This document shows positions 17,423 to 25,737 of a stretch of 60,500 bases of DNA, one piece after another (position 1 is the first letter of the stretch; the number at the start of each line of letters is the position of its first letter). The notes under the pieces are model-generated. The model was given only the letters and a program-made list of their open reading frames with translations, had not been told where the DNA came from and ran no database searches. Source of the stretch: JAUYMM01 sp049301455 (lineage in GTDB: Bacteria > Patescibacteriota > Microgenomatia > UBA8517); contig JBAQKY010000025.1 of the NCBI GenBank assembly GCA_049301455.1, positions 1 to 60,500 of the forward strand. Direction: 5' to 3'. A program made the translations under genes and the position numbers.

Positions 17423-18490
17423 ATGGCAATTGATATACGACATTTATTACAACAAGCAATTGATTTAAAAGCATCCGATTTGCATTTAGTTGTTGGTGTT
17501 GCTCCAACTGTTCGTTTAGAAGGTGAACTGAGATCTTTAGCAGATGCAGGAATACTAACCCCTGAAATTTTGTCAGATGGCTTAAAACAAGTTTTAACAA
17601 CTGATCAGATAGAAAGATTAACAGTTAATAAAGAAATTGATTTTTCACTTTCTTTCTCAGAGAAAGCAAGATTTAGGGTTAATGCTTATACACAAAAGGG
17701 ATCTCTTGCTGCTGCATTTAGAAGAATACCTTTAGAAATCCCAGAAATTGATACTCTTGGTTTACCTCAGATAACTCGAAGTTTTACAACTTTAAGACAA
17801 GGTCTAGTTTTAGTAACTGGTCCAACAGGTCATGGTAAATCGACTACACTTGCTGCAATTATTAATGAGATAAATAAAAACAGATCAAATCACATTGTAA
17901 CAATTGAAGACCCTATTGAATTTGTATTCAAGCCAATTAAATCAATAATTTCACAAAGAGAGATGAGATCAGATACTCATTCTTGGCAAGTTGCTCTTCG
18001 TTCTGTTCTTCGTGAAGATCCTGATGTTGTTTTGGTTGGAGAAATGAGAGATTTTGAAACAATATCTGCTGCAATGACAATTGCAGAAACAGGACATTTA
18101 GTCTTTGGTACACTTCATACAAATTCAGCAGGCCAAACAATTGATAGAATAGTTGACGTTTTCCCTGAAGACCAACAAAATCAAGTTAGATTGCAACTAT
18201 CTGCTGTCTTGGAAGCAGTTTTCTCTCAAAGATTAATTTCAGGTGTAACAGGTTCAAGGTTGGTTGCACATGAAGTAATGCTTGGAACGACTGCAATTAA
18301 AACTGCAATTAGAGAAGGTAAATCACATTTAATTGATTCAATTATTCAAACATCACTTGAAGCAGGAATGTCAACACTTGAGCATTCATTGGCTTCACTT
18401 GTTAAATCAGGAAAGATATCAATTGACGTTGCTCAAGAATGGTCAGTCAGGCCAGAAGAGCTAAACCGTCTGATTCGTGGTTCTAAATAA
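17423..18490 (+). CDS. pilT: Type IV pilus retraction ATPase PilT
   Basis: Disassembles the pilus and generates pulling force. 355 aa, normal length. N-terminal PAS-like domain, ASDLHLVVGVAPTVRLEG at residue 15, Walker A GPTGHGKSTT, TIEDPIEFVF, Walker B VVLVGEMRDFETI and AETGHLVFGTLHTNSA. 14 nt after pilB. The presence of PilT says the pili can probably retract. Confidence 0.95.
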   Translation: MAIDIRHLLQQAIDLKASDLHLVVGVAPTVRLEGELRSLADAGILTPEILSDGLKQVLTTDQIERLTVNKEIDFSLSFSEKARFRVNAYTQKGSLAAAFRRIPLEIPEIDTLGLPQITRSFTTLRQGLVLVTGPTGHGKSTTLAAIINEINKNRSNHIVTIEDPIEFVFKPIKSIISQREMRSDTHSWQVALRSVLREDPDVVLVGEMRDFETISAAMTIAETGHLVFGTLHTNSAGQTIDRIVDVFPEDQQNQVRLQLSAVLEAVFSQRLISGVTGSRLVAHEVMLGTTAIKTAIREGKSHLIDSIIQTSLEAGMSTLEHSLASLVKSGKISIDVAQEWSVRPEELNRLIRGSK

Positions 18491-18507
18491 AATATTCAAA
18501 AGATTAA

Positions 18508-19713
18508 ATGAAACGTTTTAACTACAAGGCTAAAGACAAAAGTGGAAAATTGGTAAATGGTGAAGTCGAAGCAACTGATGAAAGCAATGCAGCTAAACTT
18601 GTAAGAGGTAAGGGTCTTTTAGTTCTTTCAATAAAGCCAGTATTTGAAAGTCCAATTGCTTTTATAAGAAATCTAAAGAACAGAATAACTCCATCAGATG
18701 TAGCTACATTTACTCGACAGTTTGCAACTATGGTAAATGCTGGTTTGCCTATTACAGAATCTTTAATGATATTAAAATCTCAGGCCAAAGGTTCAATGGG
18801 TAAAGTTGTCTCTCAGATACTTGCTGACATTGAAGGTGGAGAATCTGTTTCAAAAGCATTCACTAAACATCCAACTGTTTTCTCCCCTACTTATATTGCA
18901 TTAGTAAAGTCAGGTGAAGTTGGTGGTGTTTTGGATACTGTTTTGGTTCGTCTAGCAGACGACATGGAAAAACAACAAGAATTTAAAGGTAAAGTAAAAG
19001 GAGCACTTATTTATCCTTCTATTATTATTACAGGTATGATTGTTGTTGCTTTTATTATGATGATCTTTGTTATTCCACGACTTACTTCTTTATATGATGA
19101 ATTTGATGCAGAACTTCCACTCCCAACCAGAATCTTGATTGGGATGTCTGATGCTGTTATTAAATTTTGGCCTGTGACATTAGCACTTGTAGTCGGTGGT
19201 TTTTATGCTTTCAAAGCCTATAAAAAAACACCGTCAGGCAAGCTCAAATTAGATGAACTGCAGTTTAAAGTTCCTGTAATTGGTGAATTGCAAAAACAAG
19301 TTATTTTAACTGAGCTTACAAGTACATTATCCTTAATGACAGGAGCAGGCGTTTCAATCTTGGAAGGTTTAAACATAACTTCTGAAGTTGTAGGCAACTC
19401 AGTTATTGGTAATGCTCTAAAAGATGTTTCTCTTCAGGTTGAAAAAGGATTTCCTGTTTCATTTGCCTTTGCCAAACATCCTGATGCTTTTCCTTTTATC
19501 CTTTCACAAATGATTGCAGTTAGTGAAGAAACTGGAAAAATGGAAGAAGTTCTTTCTAAAGTCAGCCATGTTTTTGAAACTGAATCTGATCAAAAAGTTA
19601 AAGGCTTAACCTCTGCAATTGAACCAATTGTCATGGTCATACTTGGTCTTGGGGTAGGCTTTCTTGTTATTGCAATTATTTTACCGATATACAACTTGAC
19701 TAGTCAGTTCTAA
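18508..19713 (+). CDS. pilC: Type IV pilus inner-membrane platform protein PilC
   Basis: 401 aa, GspF family. An N-terminal cytoplasmic part (FNYKAKDKSGKLVNGEVEA) is followed by two GspF domains, each with the conserved helix pattern (FTRQFATMVNAGLPITESL at ~70 and LTELTSTLSLMTGAGVSILEGL at ~270), and three membrane segments near 170-190, 220-240 and 375-395. PilC anchors the extension and retraction ATPases to the pilin-loading machine. 17 nt after pilT. Confidence 0.94.
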   Translation: MKRFNYKAKDKSGKLVNGEVEATDESNAAKLVRGKGLLVLSIKPVFESPIAFIRNLKNRITPSDVATFTRQFATMVNAGLPITESLMILKSQAKGSMGKVVSQILADIEGGESVSKAFTKHPTVFSPTYIALVKSGEVGGVLDTVLVRLADDMEKQQEFKGKVKGALIYPSIIITGMIVVAFIMMIFVIPRLTSLYDEFDAELPLPTRILIGMSDAVIKFWPVTLALVVGGFYAFKAYKKTPSGKLKLDELQFKVPVIGELQKQVILTELTSTLSLMTGAGVSILEGLNITSEVVGNSVIGNALKDVSLQVEKGFPVSFAFAKHPDAFPFILSQMIAVSEETGKMEEVLSKVSHVFETESDQKVKGLTSAIEPIVMVILGLGVGFLVIAIILPIYNLTSQF

Positions 19714-19732
19714 TGGTTCATATTAATAAATG

Positions 19733-19742
19733 AAGGAGGTGA
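19733..19742 (+). promoter_or_regulatory. Full-length Shine-Dalgarno of the pilin gene
   Basis: AAGGAGGTGA is fully complementary to the usual 16S 3' end. GGAGG ends 9 nt before ATC 19749. It is inside a five-codon ORF (ATG AAG GAG GTG AAT TAA, 19730-19747) that ends one base before that ATC. Most genes here show no Shine-Dalgarno, so this one stands out. Confidence 0.8.
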
Positions 19743-19748
19743 ATTAAT

Positions 19749-20384
19749 ATCAAAAATTTAAAAAATACATTAAGAAATGTAAAAGGTTTTACACTTGTCG
19801 AACTTTTGATCGTCATTGGTCTTCTTGGTGCTATAGCATTAATTGTTATCGCTGCTATCAACCCAATTGAACAATCAAACAGGGCAAGAGATACTAGATT
19901 TAAGGCAGATGGTGGACAGCTTATTTCAGCAATTGATAGATACTTTGCTGCAAATTCAAGGTTTCCTTGGATGACTGTTACCCCAACATATACAACTGAA
20001 GATGAGTTTGGATTTGTGACATCTTCTGATCAAGAAGTTGGTCTTTGTGGCGCATCCTGTGCAGCTGATGGAGTTTTGATTACAACAAATGAATTAAAAA
20101 CTGAGTTCAGAAACAGAGATTTCGTACAAGATGGTGATGGTGCACAAGAAGATTTGAAAATCTTAATCGGTAAAGCACAAGGTTCATCCGCATCAGTTTA
20201 TGCATGTTTTATCCCACTTGCTAATTCAACCAAATCAAAGGCAGTCACTGAAGGAAAAGTTTTTCAACCTGATTTAACAACGGGTGAAAAAGGCTCAGCA
20301 GTCACAACTTGTGATGGTGCAAACATGGACGGAGCAGGCGTTAACTGGACATCTAATGGATGTTATGTGTGTATTCCTGAATAA
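19749..20384 (+). CDS. Type IV pilin, probably the major pilin; non-AUG start
   Basis: 211 aa from ATC 19749. Short basic leader (KNLKNTLRNVK) then the prepilin cleavage site G|FTLVELLIVIG with the conserved Glu at +5 and a ~25-residue hydrophobic helix, followed by NPIEQSNRARDTRFKADGGQL, the pilin alpha1-C segment. The globular domain has two Cys pairs (LCGASCAAD; CDGA...GCYVCIPE). Position directly after pilC and the strongest ribosome-binding site of the region suggest the main subunit. Between the in-frame stop at 19740 and the hydrophobic segment there is no ATG, GTG or TTG: only ATT 19743 or ATC 19749. ATC has the better spacing, and an ATG there would give a normal pilin leader. Confidence 0.82.
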   Translation: MKNLKNTLRNVKGFTLVELLIVIGLLGAIALIVIAAINPIEQSNRARDTRFKADGGQLISAIDRYFAANSRFPWMTVTPTYTTEDEFGFVTSSDQEVGLCGASCAADGVLITTNELKTEFRNRDFVQDGDGAQEDLKILIGKAQGSSASVYACFIPLANSTKSKAVTEGKVFQPDLTTGEKGSAVTTCDGANMDGAGVNWTSNGCYVCIPE

Positions 20385-20391
20385 TGTAGGT

Positions 20392-21102
20392 ATGGAAGTT
20401 TATTTCATACTTACATTATTGGGTTTACTATCTTTAGCTGTAGGATCGTTTATCTCAGCTATTAGTTACAGAATTCCAAGAGGTTTAGGTTTCATAAAAG
20501 GAAGGTCGTTTTGTGATTCTTGCAAAAAAGAACTTAAATGGTATGACAATATACCTTTAATTTCTTTTTTGTTTTACGGCGCAGCAGCTAGGTGTTGTGG
20601 AAAAAGAATCTCAATTCGTTATCCTTTAATTGAGCTTGCAACACTCATTGGCTTTGTTGCTCTATTTTTGTTATCTGTAAACTCTGCTTATTATATTTTG
20701 TATGTAATTTCTTTGCTTGTTTTAGTAATTGATTTGGAGCATCAAATTATTCCAGATGAACTAACTTGGATTATTTTAGTACTGGGATTGATGGCTGGTG
20801 TTCAGTCACCAATTACTGCATTATTCATTGCCTTTTTCCTTTCACTGTTACTTTTATCACTATTTATAATTACTGCAGGTCGTGGAATGGGTTTGGGCGA
20901 TGTTAAATTGGCAGTAGGACTTGGTGTTTGGCTGTCATTTGTTGATGGCCTTAAATGGTTGATGGTATCTTTCATCTTGGGTGGAATTGTTGCTTCGGTG
21001 TTGCTACTATTAAAGAGGGCTAATTTAAAAACTAAAATTGCCTTTGGGCCATTTTTAATAGTAGGTTTTTGGATTATACTTTTAATTACAAAACTATATT
21101 AA
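20392..21102 (+). CDS. pilD: Prepilin peptidase PilD
   Basis: 236 aa. Membrane aspartic protease that cuts after the Gly of prepilin leaders and methylates the new N-terminus. The N-terminal loop has FISAISYRIPRG and two Cys pairs (CDSCKKELKWYDNIPL and RCCGKRISIRYPLIE; canonical spacing slightly altered). Catalytic Asp residues are in LVIDLEHQIIPDEL and GMGLGDVKLA. About seven membrane segments. Start at ATG 20392, 7 nt after the pilin gene. Confidence 0.93.
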   Translation: MEVYFILTLLGLLSLAVGSFISAISYRIPRGLGFIKGRSFCDSCKKELKWYDNIPLISFLFYGAAARCCGKRISIRYPLIELATLIGFVALFLLSVNSAYYILYVISLLVLVIDLEHQIIPDELTWIILVLGLMAGVQSPITALFIAFFLSLLLLSLFIITAGRGMGLGDVKLAVGLGVWLSFVDGLKWLMVSFILGGIVASVLLLLKRANLKTKIAFGPFLIVGFWIILLITKLY

Positions 21103-21734
21103 TGAAAAAAAATACAAAAGCATTCACCCTTGTGGAACTAATGATTGTTATTGGTGTGATAGCTTTTTTGGCAGTGCTTATCTCTTCATATCTTCGAACG
21201 CAAATTTACAAAAGTTATGATGCAAGGAGAAAAGCTGAGATTAAAAGAATATCAATTGCAGTCGAAGAATACGAAAAAGATAATAATTGTTATCCCCTAC
21301 CAAGTGTTGTCGCTTGTACTGTTGGTACAGGGTTAAGGCCATATCTTGATAAAGTTCCTTGCGATCCTGTAACTGGTGCTTCATATATGTATGAACATGA
21401 AGATTCTACTTGTCCTAGATGGTATAAAATATATTCCGTTTTGGATAATGAATCAGATAGTGATTACACTGCAAACATTGGACCCAATGCTGCATATAGT
21501 TTTGTTTTGGAGAGTCCAAATGCGCCAATAACTGTACCTGCTGAAGGAGGCGGAAACGCTGGTGGTGGAGGTGGTGTTCCAGATACTGACTTCTATGGTT
21601 GCTTTAGCGGTGTTTGTACATTGATACAATGGGATACAAATAGGCCCGGTCCTTCATGTGATCCAAATTATCAAAACTCTACATGCTATGGCCAATGCTC
21701 AAATCCTGCAAACGAGTGTGCATCTTGGAATTAA
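21102..21734 (+). CDS. Pilin-like protein with Gly-rich linker and Cys-rich tail
   Basis: 210 aa. TAATG overlap with pilD. The leader MKKNTKA is followed by FTLVELMIVIG; the residue before the cut is Ala instead of Gly, which PilD enzymes tolerate less well. After the globular part there is a Gly-rich linker (GGGNAGGGGGVPDTDF) and a C-terminal region with six or more Cys within 45 residues. The tail looks like an add-on tip or adhesion module rather than a structural pilin domain. Confidence 0.78.
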   Translation: MKKNTKAFTLVELMIVIGVIAFLAVLISSYLRTQIYKSYDARRKAEIKRISIAVEEYEKDNNCYPLPSVVACTVGTGLRPYLDKVPCDPVTGASYMYEHEDSTCPRWYKIYSVLDNESDSDYTANIGPNAAYSFVLESPNAPITVPAEGGGNAGGGGGVPDTDFYGCFSGVCTLIQWDTNRPGPSCDPNYQNSTCYGQCSNPANECASWN

Positions 21735-21745
21735 TATCTATTAAA

Positions 21746-22237
21746 ATGAAACCATTTTCAAAATCAGAATATAAATCAATTTTCTTAATACTTTCAATTT
21801 TGTTTGTGGTTGTTTTTGTCAACATGACTGTTTCAATCAGAAGAGGTAGAGATGCCACAAGGAAGGATGATATATCATATATTCAAAAGGCACTCGATAC
21901 TTTTTATCAAAAATATAGAGTCTATCCAAAATCAACTGATGATGGTCGAATAATTGGTTGTTTTAATGAAGAAATAAAATTAGATACTGCTGGTTTGCCA
22001 ACTAATGTAACAATTTGTGAATGGGGTGAATCTTCATTTGAAGAAATAAAAACTATGCCTAGAGACCCAAGAGCAGATCGTGGTACAAATTATAGATATA
22101 TATCAGACGGTGTTGGTTATTCATTTTATTTAGCACTTGAAGGTGAAGATGAAGCTGAATACACGGTTTCAATCTATAATCAAAACTTGCAATGTGGTAA
22201 TCAAATATGCAATTATGGAAGAGTAGTAGAAAAATGA
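21746..22237 (+). CDS. Pilin-like protein lacking a canonical prepilin signature
   Basis: 163 aa from ATG 21746. N-terminus MKPFSKSEYKSIFLILSIL has a hydrophobic helix but no G-F-x-x-x-E cleavage site. The body matches its neighbours: RRGRDATRKDDISYIQKALDTFYQKYRVYPKS is the same GRDATRKxDLxxIxxALxxFYxxYGxYP block found in the next pilin, and MPRDPRADRGTNYRYIS fits the pilin domain. It may therefore be an uncleaved, permanently membrane-bound pilin homologue. Stop overlaps the next start (ATGA). Confidence 0.7.
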   Translation: MKPFSKSEYKSIFLILSILFVVVFVNMTVSIRRGRDATRKDDISYIQKALDTFYQKYRVYPKSTDDGRIIGCFNEEIKLDTAGLPTNVTICEWGESSFEEIKTMPRDPRADRGTNYRYISDGVGYSFYLALEGEDEAEYTVSIYNQNLQCGNQICNYGRVVEK

Positions 22238-22752
22238 AAACAAATAAGCATAGCTTGCCACTTCGTGGTAAAAACGGATTCACTCTTGTCGAACTTCTTG
22301 TCGTAATGTCTATCATAGGTGTACTAGCAGCACTTGCTGTAGGAAGCTTTAGAACTGCACAAATGAGAGGTAGAGATGCAACTAGAAAATCTGATTTAAA
22401 ACAAATTTCAAATGCACTTGAACTTTTCTATGCAGATTATGGAAGATACCCAGCAGCATCAGGTGGAATGATATCTGCTTGTAGCTACAATCCGACATTG
22501 GGAACTGGAACTAGTTGTAGCTGGGGTACAGGTGAGTTTACTGACGGCAAAACAGTTTATTTTAAAGTTTTGCCAGATGATCCAACAGATTCATATTCAT
22601 ATACCTATGAAATTGTTTCTGGTTCAAACAATCAAAAGTATAAATTATTTGCCAAACTTGAAAACACTGAAGACCAAGATTGTTTAGATGGAAATTGTGC
22701 AACGAATCCTAACTTTGCAGTAACCAGTGCAAACACTAGTGCAAGTGAGTAG
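22234..22752 (+). CDS. Type IV pilin-like protein (class with YP/DP block)
   Basis: 172 aa. Long leader ending SLPLRGKNG|FTLVELLVVMSIIGVL, Glu at +5. Then GRDATRKSDLKQISNALELFYADYGRYPAA, typical of the CPR and Gram-positive pilins, and LPDDPTDSYSYTYEIV before two Cys in the tail. ATGA overlap with the previous gene, so translation is coupled. Confidence 0.85.
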   Translation: MKTNKHSLPLRGKNGFTLVELLVVMSIIGVLAALAVGSFRTAQMRGRDATRKSDLKQISNALELFYADYGRYPAASGGMISACSYNPTLGTGTSCSWGTGEFTDGKTVYFKVLPDDPTDSYSYTYEIVSGSNNQKYKLFAKLENTEDQDCLDGNCATNPNFAVTSANTSASE

Positions 22753-22777
22753 CTAGTATGTGATATATTTAATAAAG

Positions 22778-23215
22778 ATGAAAATACAAAAAGGTTTTAT
22801 AGCACAAGCTGGATTCACTCTGATCGAGTTGCTAGTCGTAGTTTCGCTTATCGGTGTTCTTGCAACTTTAGTAATTGCAAACATGAATTCAGCTAGAGAA
22901 CGTGCAAGAGATGCACAAAGAAAGTCAGATTTAAGAAATATTCAAACAGGTTTACGACTTTATTATAATGATAATGGTGGTTACCCCCTAAAGGCTGTGC
23001 TTGACTCGTTTTGGGATATTGAATGGTCTGATAATGGGGTTACATATATGAACGTATTACCTAATGATCCCCTAGCCCCAACACAAGTTTATACTTATAC
23101 ATACACAGACTCAGAAACATACACCATTAAAGCATGTTTAGAAAATAAATCTGATGATAAGGCAGTAGTTGATGCAACTTGTCCTAGTGGATATAAATAT
23201 GAAGTAAAACCATAA
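22778..23215 (+). CDS. Type IV pilin-like protein
   Basis: 145 aa from ATG 22778. Leader MKIQKGFIAQAG|FTLIELLVVVSLIGVL, then RERARDAQRKSDLRNIQTGLRLYYNDNGGYP and LPNDPLAPTQVYTYTY. The start region shares a 33-nt identical stretch with the pilin at 23706, pointing to duplication or gene conversion. Two C-terminal Cys (ACLEN...ATCPSGYKYEV). Confidence 0.85.
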   Translation: MKIQKGFIAQAGFTLIELLVVVSLIGVLATLVIANMNSARERARDAQRKSDLRNIQTGLRLYYNDNGGYPLKAVLDSFWDIEWSDNGVTYMNVLPNDPLAPTQVYTYTYTDSETYTIKACLENKSDDKAVVDATCPSGYKYEVKP

Positions 23216-23217
23216 TT

Positions 23218-23700
23218 ATGAAAAAAATACAAAAGGGTTTCACCTTAATTGAGATGCTTGTAGTTATTTCGCTTATTGGAATTTTGGCTGCATTGGCCTT
23301 AGTTTCTTTTGGAGCATCACAAAAGCAAGCAAGAGATACAACAAGAAAATCAGATCTAAGACAATATCAAACTGCTTTAGAAATGTATGGTAATTTAACA
23401 AATGGGTTGTTTCCATCAAGAACTGCTGCAAGCTCAGCTTACTCTACGCTTTGTACAGATTTAAATGTACGACTTGAGCCTGATATCACTTGCTCAGAAG
23501 ATCCAAAAGTGCCATCTGATGCTACCTATTACACATATAAATATATTTCTAATGGAACATCTGGAACTGCATCTGCAACAACATATGTTATTTGGGGAAA
23601 AATAGAAAATAGTTCAACAACGAAATATTGGGTAGTTTGTTCAAATGGCAAAATTGGTGAAAGTACAACTGCACCGTCGTCTGGGACTTGTCCAATTTAA
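23218..23700 (+). CDS. Type IV pilin-like protein
   Basis: 160 aa. Leader MKKIQKG|FTLIEMLVVISLIGIL with Glu +5, then KQARDTTRKSDLRQYQTALEMYGNL. Two Cys pairs in the globular part. Starts 2 nt after the previous stop; no Shine-Dalgarno, so coupled translation is likely. Confidence 0.85.
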   Translation: MKKIQKGFTLIEMLVVISLIGILAALALVSFGASQKQARDTTRKSDLRQYQTALEMYGNLTNGLFPSRTAASSAYSTLCTDLNVRLEPDITCSEDPKVPSDATYYTYKYISNGTSGTASATTYVIWGKIENSSTTKYWVVCSNGKIGESTTAPSSGTCPI

Positions 23701-23705
23701 AATAT

Positions 23706-24158
23706 ATGACAAAGATACAAAAAGGTTTTATAGCACAAGCTGGATTCACATTGATTGAGCTTTTAGTAGTTATTTCTATCATTGGTGTACTTGCTGCTGT
23801 TTCAATCTTTGGGCTTTCTGGTGCAAGAGAATCTTCTAGAGATGCAAGAAGAAAGTCAGATCTTGAACTGATAAAGTCAGGGCTTGAGTTGTACCGTGCA
23901 GATTGTAATGTCTACCCTAGCTCATTAAGTACAACATTGGTTGGTAGTGGAACTCCTACTGCGTGTGCAGTTACAAATACATATATAAACGCTGTACCTA
24001 CTGATCCAATTCCTGCTTCAAAGTCATATAGATATGCAACAACCGCATCTGGATATGAGATATGTGCCTCACTTGAACAGTCCGGATTATCAACAGTTAC
24101 TTGTGGTGGATCTTCAAATTGTGGTACAAGTTGTAACTACAAGATTACAAATCCCTAG
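23706..24158 (+). CDS. Type IV pilin-like protein
   Basis: 150 aa. Leader MTKIQKGFIAQAG|FTLIELLVVISIIGVL is nearly the same as in the 22778 gene, but the globular domain differs (ESSRDARRKSDLELIKSGLELYRADCNVYPSS). Cys-rich end (CGGSSNCGTSCNYKI). The conserved 5' part with a diverged 3' part is what recombination among pilin genes would give. Confidence 0.85.
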   Translation: MTKIQKGFIAQAGFTLIELLVVISIIGVLAAVSIFGLSGARESSRDARRKSDLELIKSGLELYRADCNVYPSSLSTTLVGSGTPTACAVTNTYINAVPTDPIPASKSYRYATTASGYEICASLEQSGLSTVTCGGSSNCGTSCNYKITNP

Positions 24159-24192
24159 ATTAGTATATCGAATTTAGTATATAGTATATATT

Positions 24193-24669
24193 ATGAAAAC
24201 TGCCAATAACTTCAAGGGCTATACTCTAGTGGAGCTACTAATTGGAATTACAATTGTTTCAATAGTTTTTGGTGTTGGACTTGCAGGCTACAGAGAATTT
24301 TCAAGAAGGCAGGCCTTAACAGGTGTTTCAAAACAGTTAAAAGCCGATTTAAGATTAGCACAACAACTTGCTTTAACTGGGCAAAAGCCAGACAGTGTTT
24401 CTTGTGACACTCTTGATGGATACATTTTCTCTAGAGTCGACGCCTATACTTACAGGTTATCTGCAGATTGTGCAGGAATTGCAACACCATATGTCTATAA
24501 AGAAGTTAATTTAGGTAGTGATATCACAATTTCATCAACCAATGCCAGTTTTATGTTTAAAGTTCTAGGACAGGGTACTGATCTGGTGGCAAGTAACACA
24601 CTCACTTTAACACATACGTCAGGCAACCAAAATATTATGGTTGTGGGTGTCGGTGGAGATGTAAGATAA
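24193..24669 (+). CDS. Minor pseudopilin, GspH/FimT type
   Basis: 158 aa. Leader MKTANNFKG|YTLVELLIGITIVSIV. The following SRRQALTGVSKQLKADLRLAQQLALTGQKP resembles the GspH/FimT N-terminal helix, which differs from the RDATRKSDL-type pilins before it. It starts the set of minor pseudopilins (H-, I-, J-like order) that in other systems primes pilus assembly. Confidence 0.72.
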   Translation: MKTANNFKGYTLVELLIGITIVSIVFGVGLAGYREFSRRQALTGVSKQLKADLRLAQQLALTGQKPDSVSCDTLDGYIFSRVDAYTYRLSADCAGIATPYVYKEVNLGSDITISSTNASFMFKVLGQGTDLVASNTLTLTHTSGNQNIMVVGVGGDVR

Positions 24670-24692
24670 TTTAAAATATAAATAATAATAAA

Positions 24693-25157
24693 ATGAAACA
24701 AAAAAGGTTAAATCTAAAGGGTCAATCAATGTTTGAAGTTGTTTTGGCACTTTTTATAATAACGATGATTACAGTTGCTGTTGTTTTACTGTCTACGAAG
24801 TCGATTTCTAACTCTCTTTTCTCAAGAAGTAAAACACAAGCTTCAAGATATTCTCAAGAAGCAATTGAATGGCTTAGAGATCAAAGAGAAACCAACTTAG
24901 ATACATTTTCAACGTATACTACTACTCCAATTTATTGTTTAAATTCAAACCCGCCAAGCTTTGCAAATTCTGGTGCTTGTTCTTCTGCTGAATTAATACC
25001 TAACACAATTTATAAAAGACAAGTAACTTTTGAAACAAGTACAATATCTGCCGGAATAACAATAATTGCAGCAACTGTTGTAACTTCTTGGGAAGATTCA
25101 AAGGGATACCATGAGGTTCGCGCAGTAACTGAGTTTAATGATATACGTCAAGAATAA
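24693..25157 (+). CDS. Minor pseudopilin, PilV/GspI type
   Basis: 154 aa. Prepilin site KG|QSMFEVVLALFIITMI: Gln at +1 and Glu at +5, as in many PilV/GspI-like proteins. The helix continues to STKSISNSLFSRSKTQASRYSQEAIEWLRDQRE, the segment that packs in the tip complex. Two Cys (YCLNS, ACSSAE). Confidence 0.72.
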   Translation: MKQKRLNLKGQSMFEVVLALFIITMITVAVVLLSTKSISNSLFSRSKTQASRYSQEAIEWLRDQRETNLDTFSTYTTTPIYCLNSNPPSFANSGACSSAELIPNTIYKRQVTFETSTISAGITIIAATVVTSWEDSKGYHEVRAVTEFNDIRQE

Positions 25158-25159
25158 TT

Positions 25160-25681
25160 ATGTTAAAAAATAAACAAAATATTATAAATATAAATAAGAA
25201 CAACACAAAGGGATTCTCCCTAGTTGAAATTTTAATTGTTGTTACAATTTTTGCTGTGATTGGGCTTCTTGCAACAAGATCCATATTTTTAACAATTAGA
25301 GGAGCAAAGAAAAGCGACTCGTTAGTTAGAGTCAGAGAAAATGTTAACTTTTCATTATCTGTTATTGAACGGCAACTCAGAAATTCAGAGAGTGTGACAT
25401 GTCCTAATGCATCCACAAGCACTTTGAATTATATTTCCATTGAAGGTACCTCAACTACGTTTAGTTGTGTCACTGCAGGGACGGATAAATATATTGCCTC
25501 AGGTTCTGCAAGACTAACTTCTGCTGACATTTCAGTTACAAGCTGTTCTTTTTCCTGCACTGTTGGGACTAATACACCGCCAACTGTAAAGATTGCAATT
25601 GAAGCGGAAGATAGCGAATCAACAAGCGTAGAAAAAGGTTCAGTTTCTGCCCAAACCCAAATAGTTGTAAGAAATTATTAA
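25160..25681 (+). CDS. Minor pseudopilin, PilW/GspJ type
   Basis: 173 aa. Leader NNTKG|FSLVEILIVVTIFAVI, then RGAKKSDSLVRVRENVNFSLSVIERQLRNSES, typical of PilW/GspJ. Several Cys in the middle. 2 nt after the PilV-like gene. Last plus-strand gene of this block; it converges with the Cys-rich surface protein. Confidence 0.75.
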   Translation: MLKNKQNIININKNNTKGFSLVEILIVVTIFAVIGLLATRSIFLTIRGAKKSDSLVRVRENVNFSLSVIERQLRNSESVTCPNASTSTLNYISIEGTSTTFSCVTAGTDKYIASGSARLTSADISVTSCSFSCTVGTNTPPTVKIAIEAEDSESTSVEKGSVSAQTQIVVRNY

Positions 25682-25737
25682 ATGTTTATTTAGCTCATGG
25701 GTCTAAGCTTCACTTTAGAAGTTTGTCATAATGTTAA

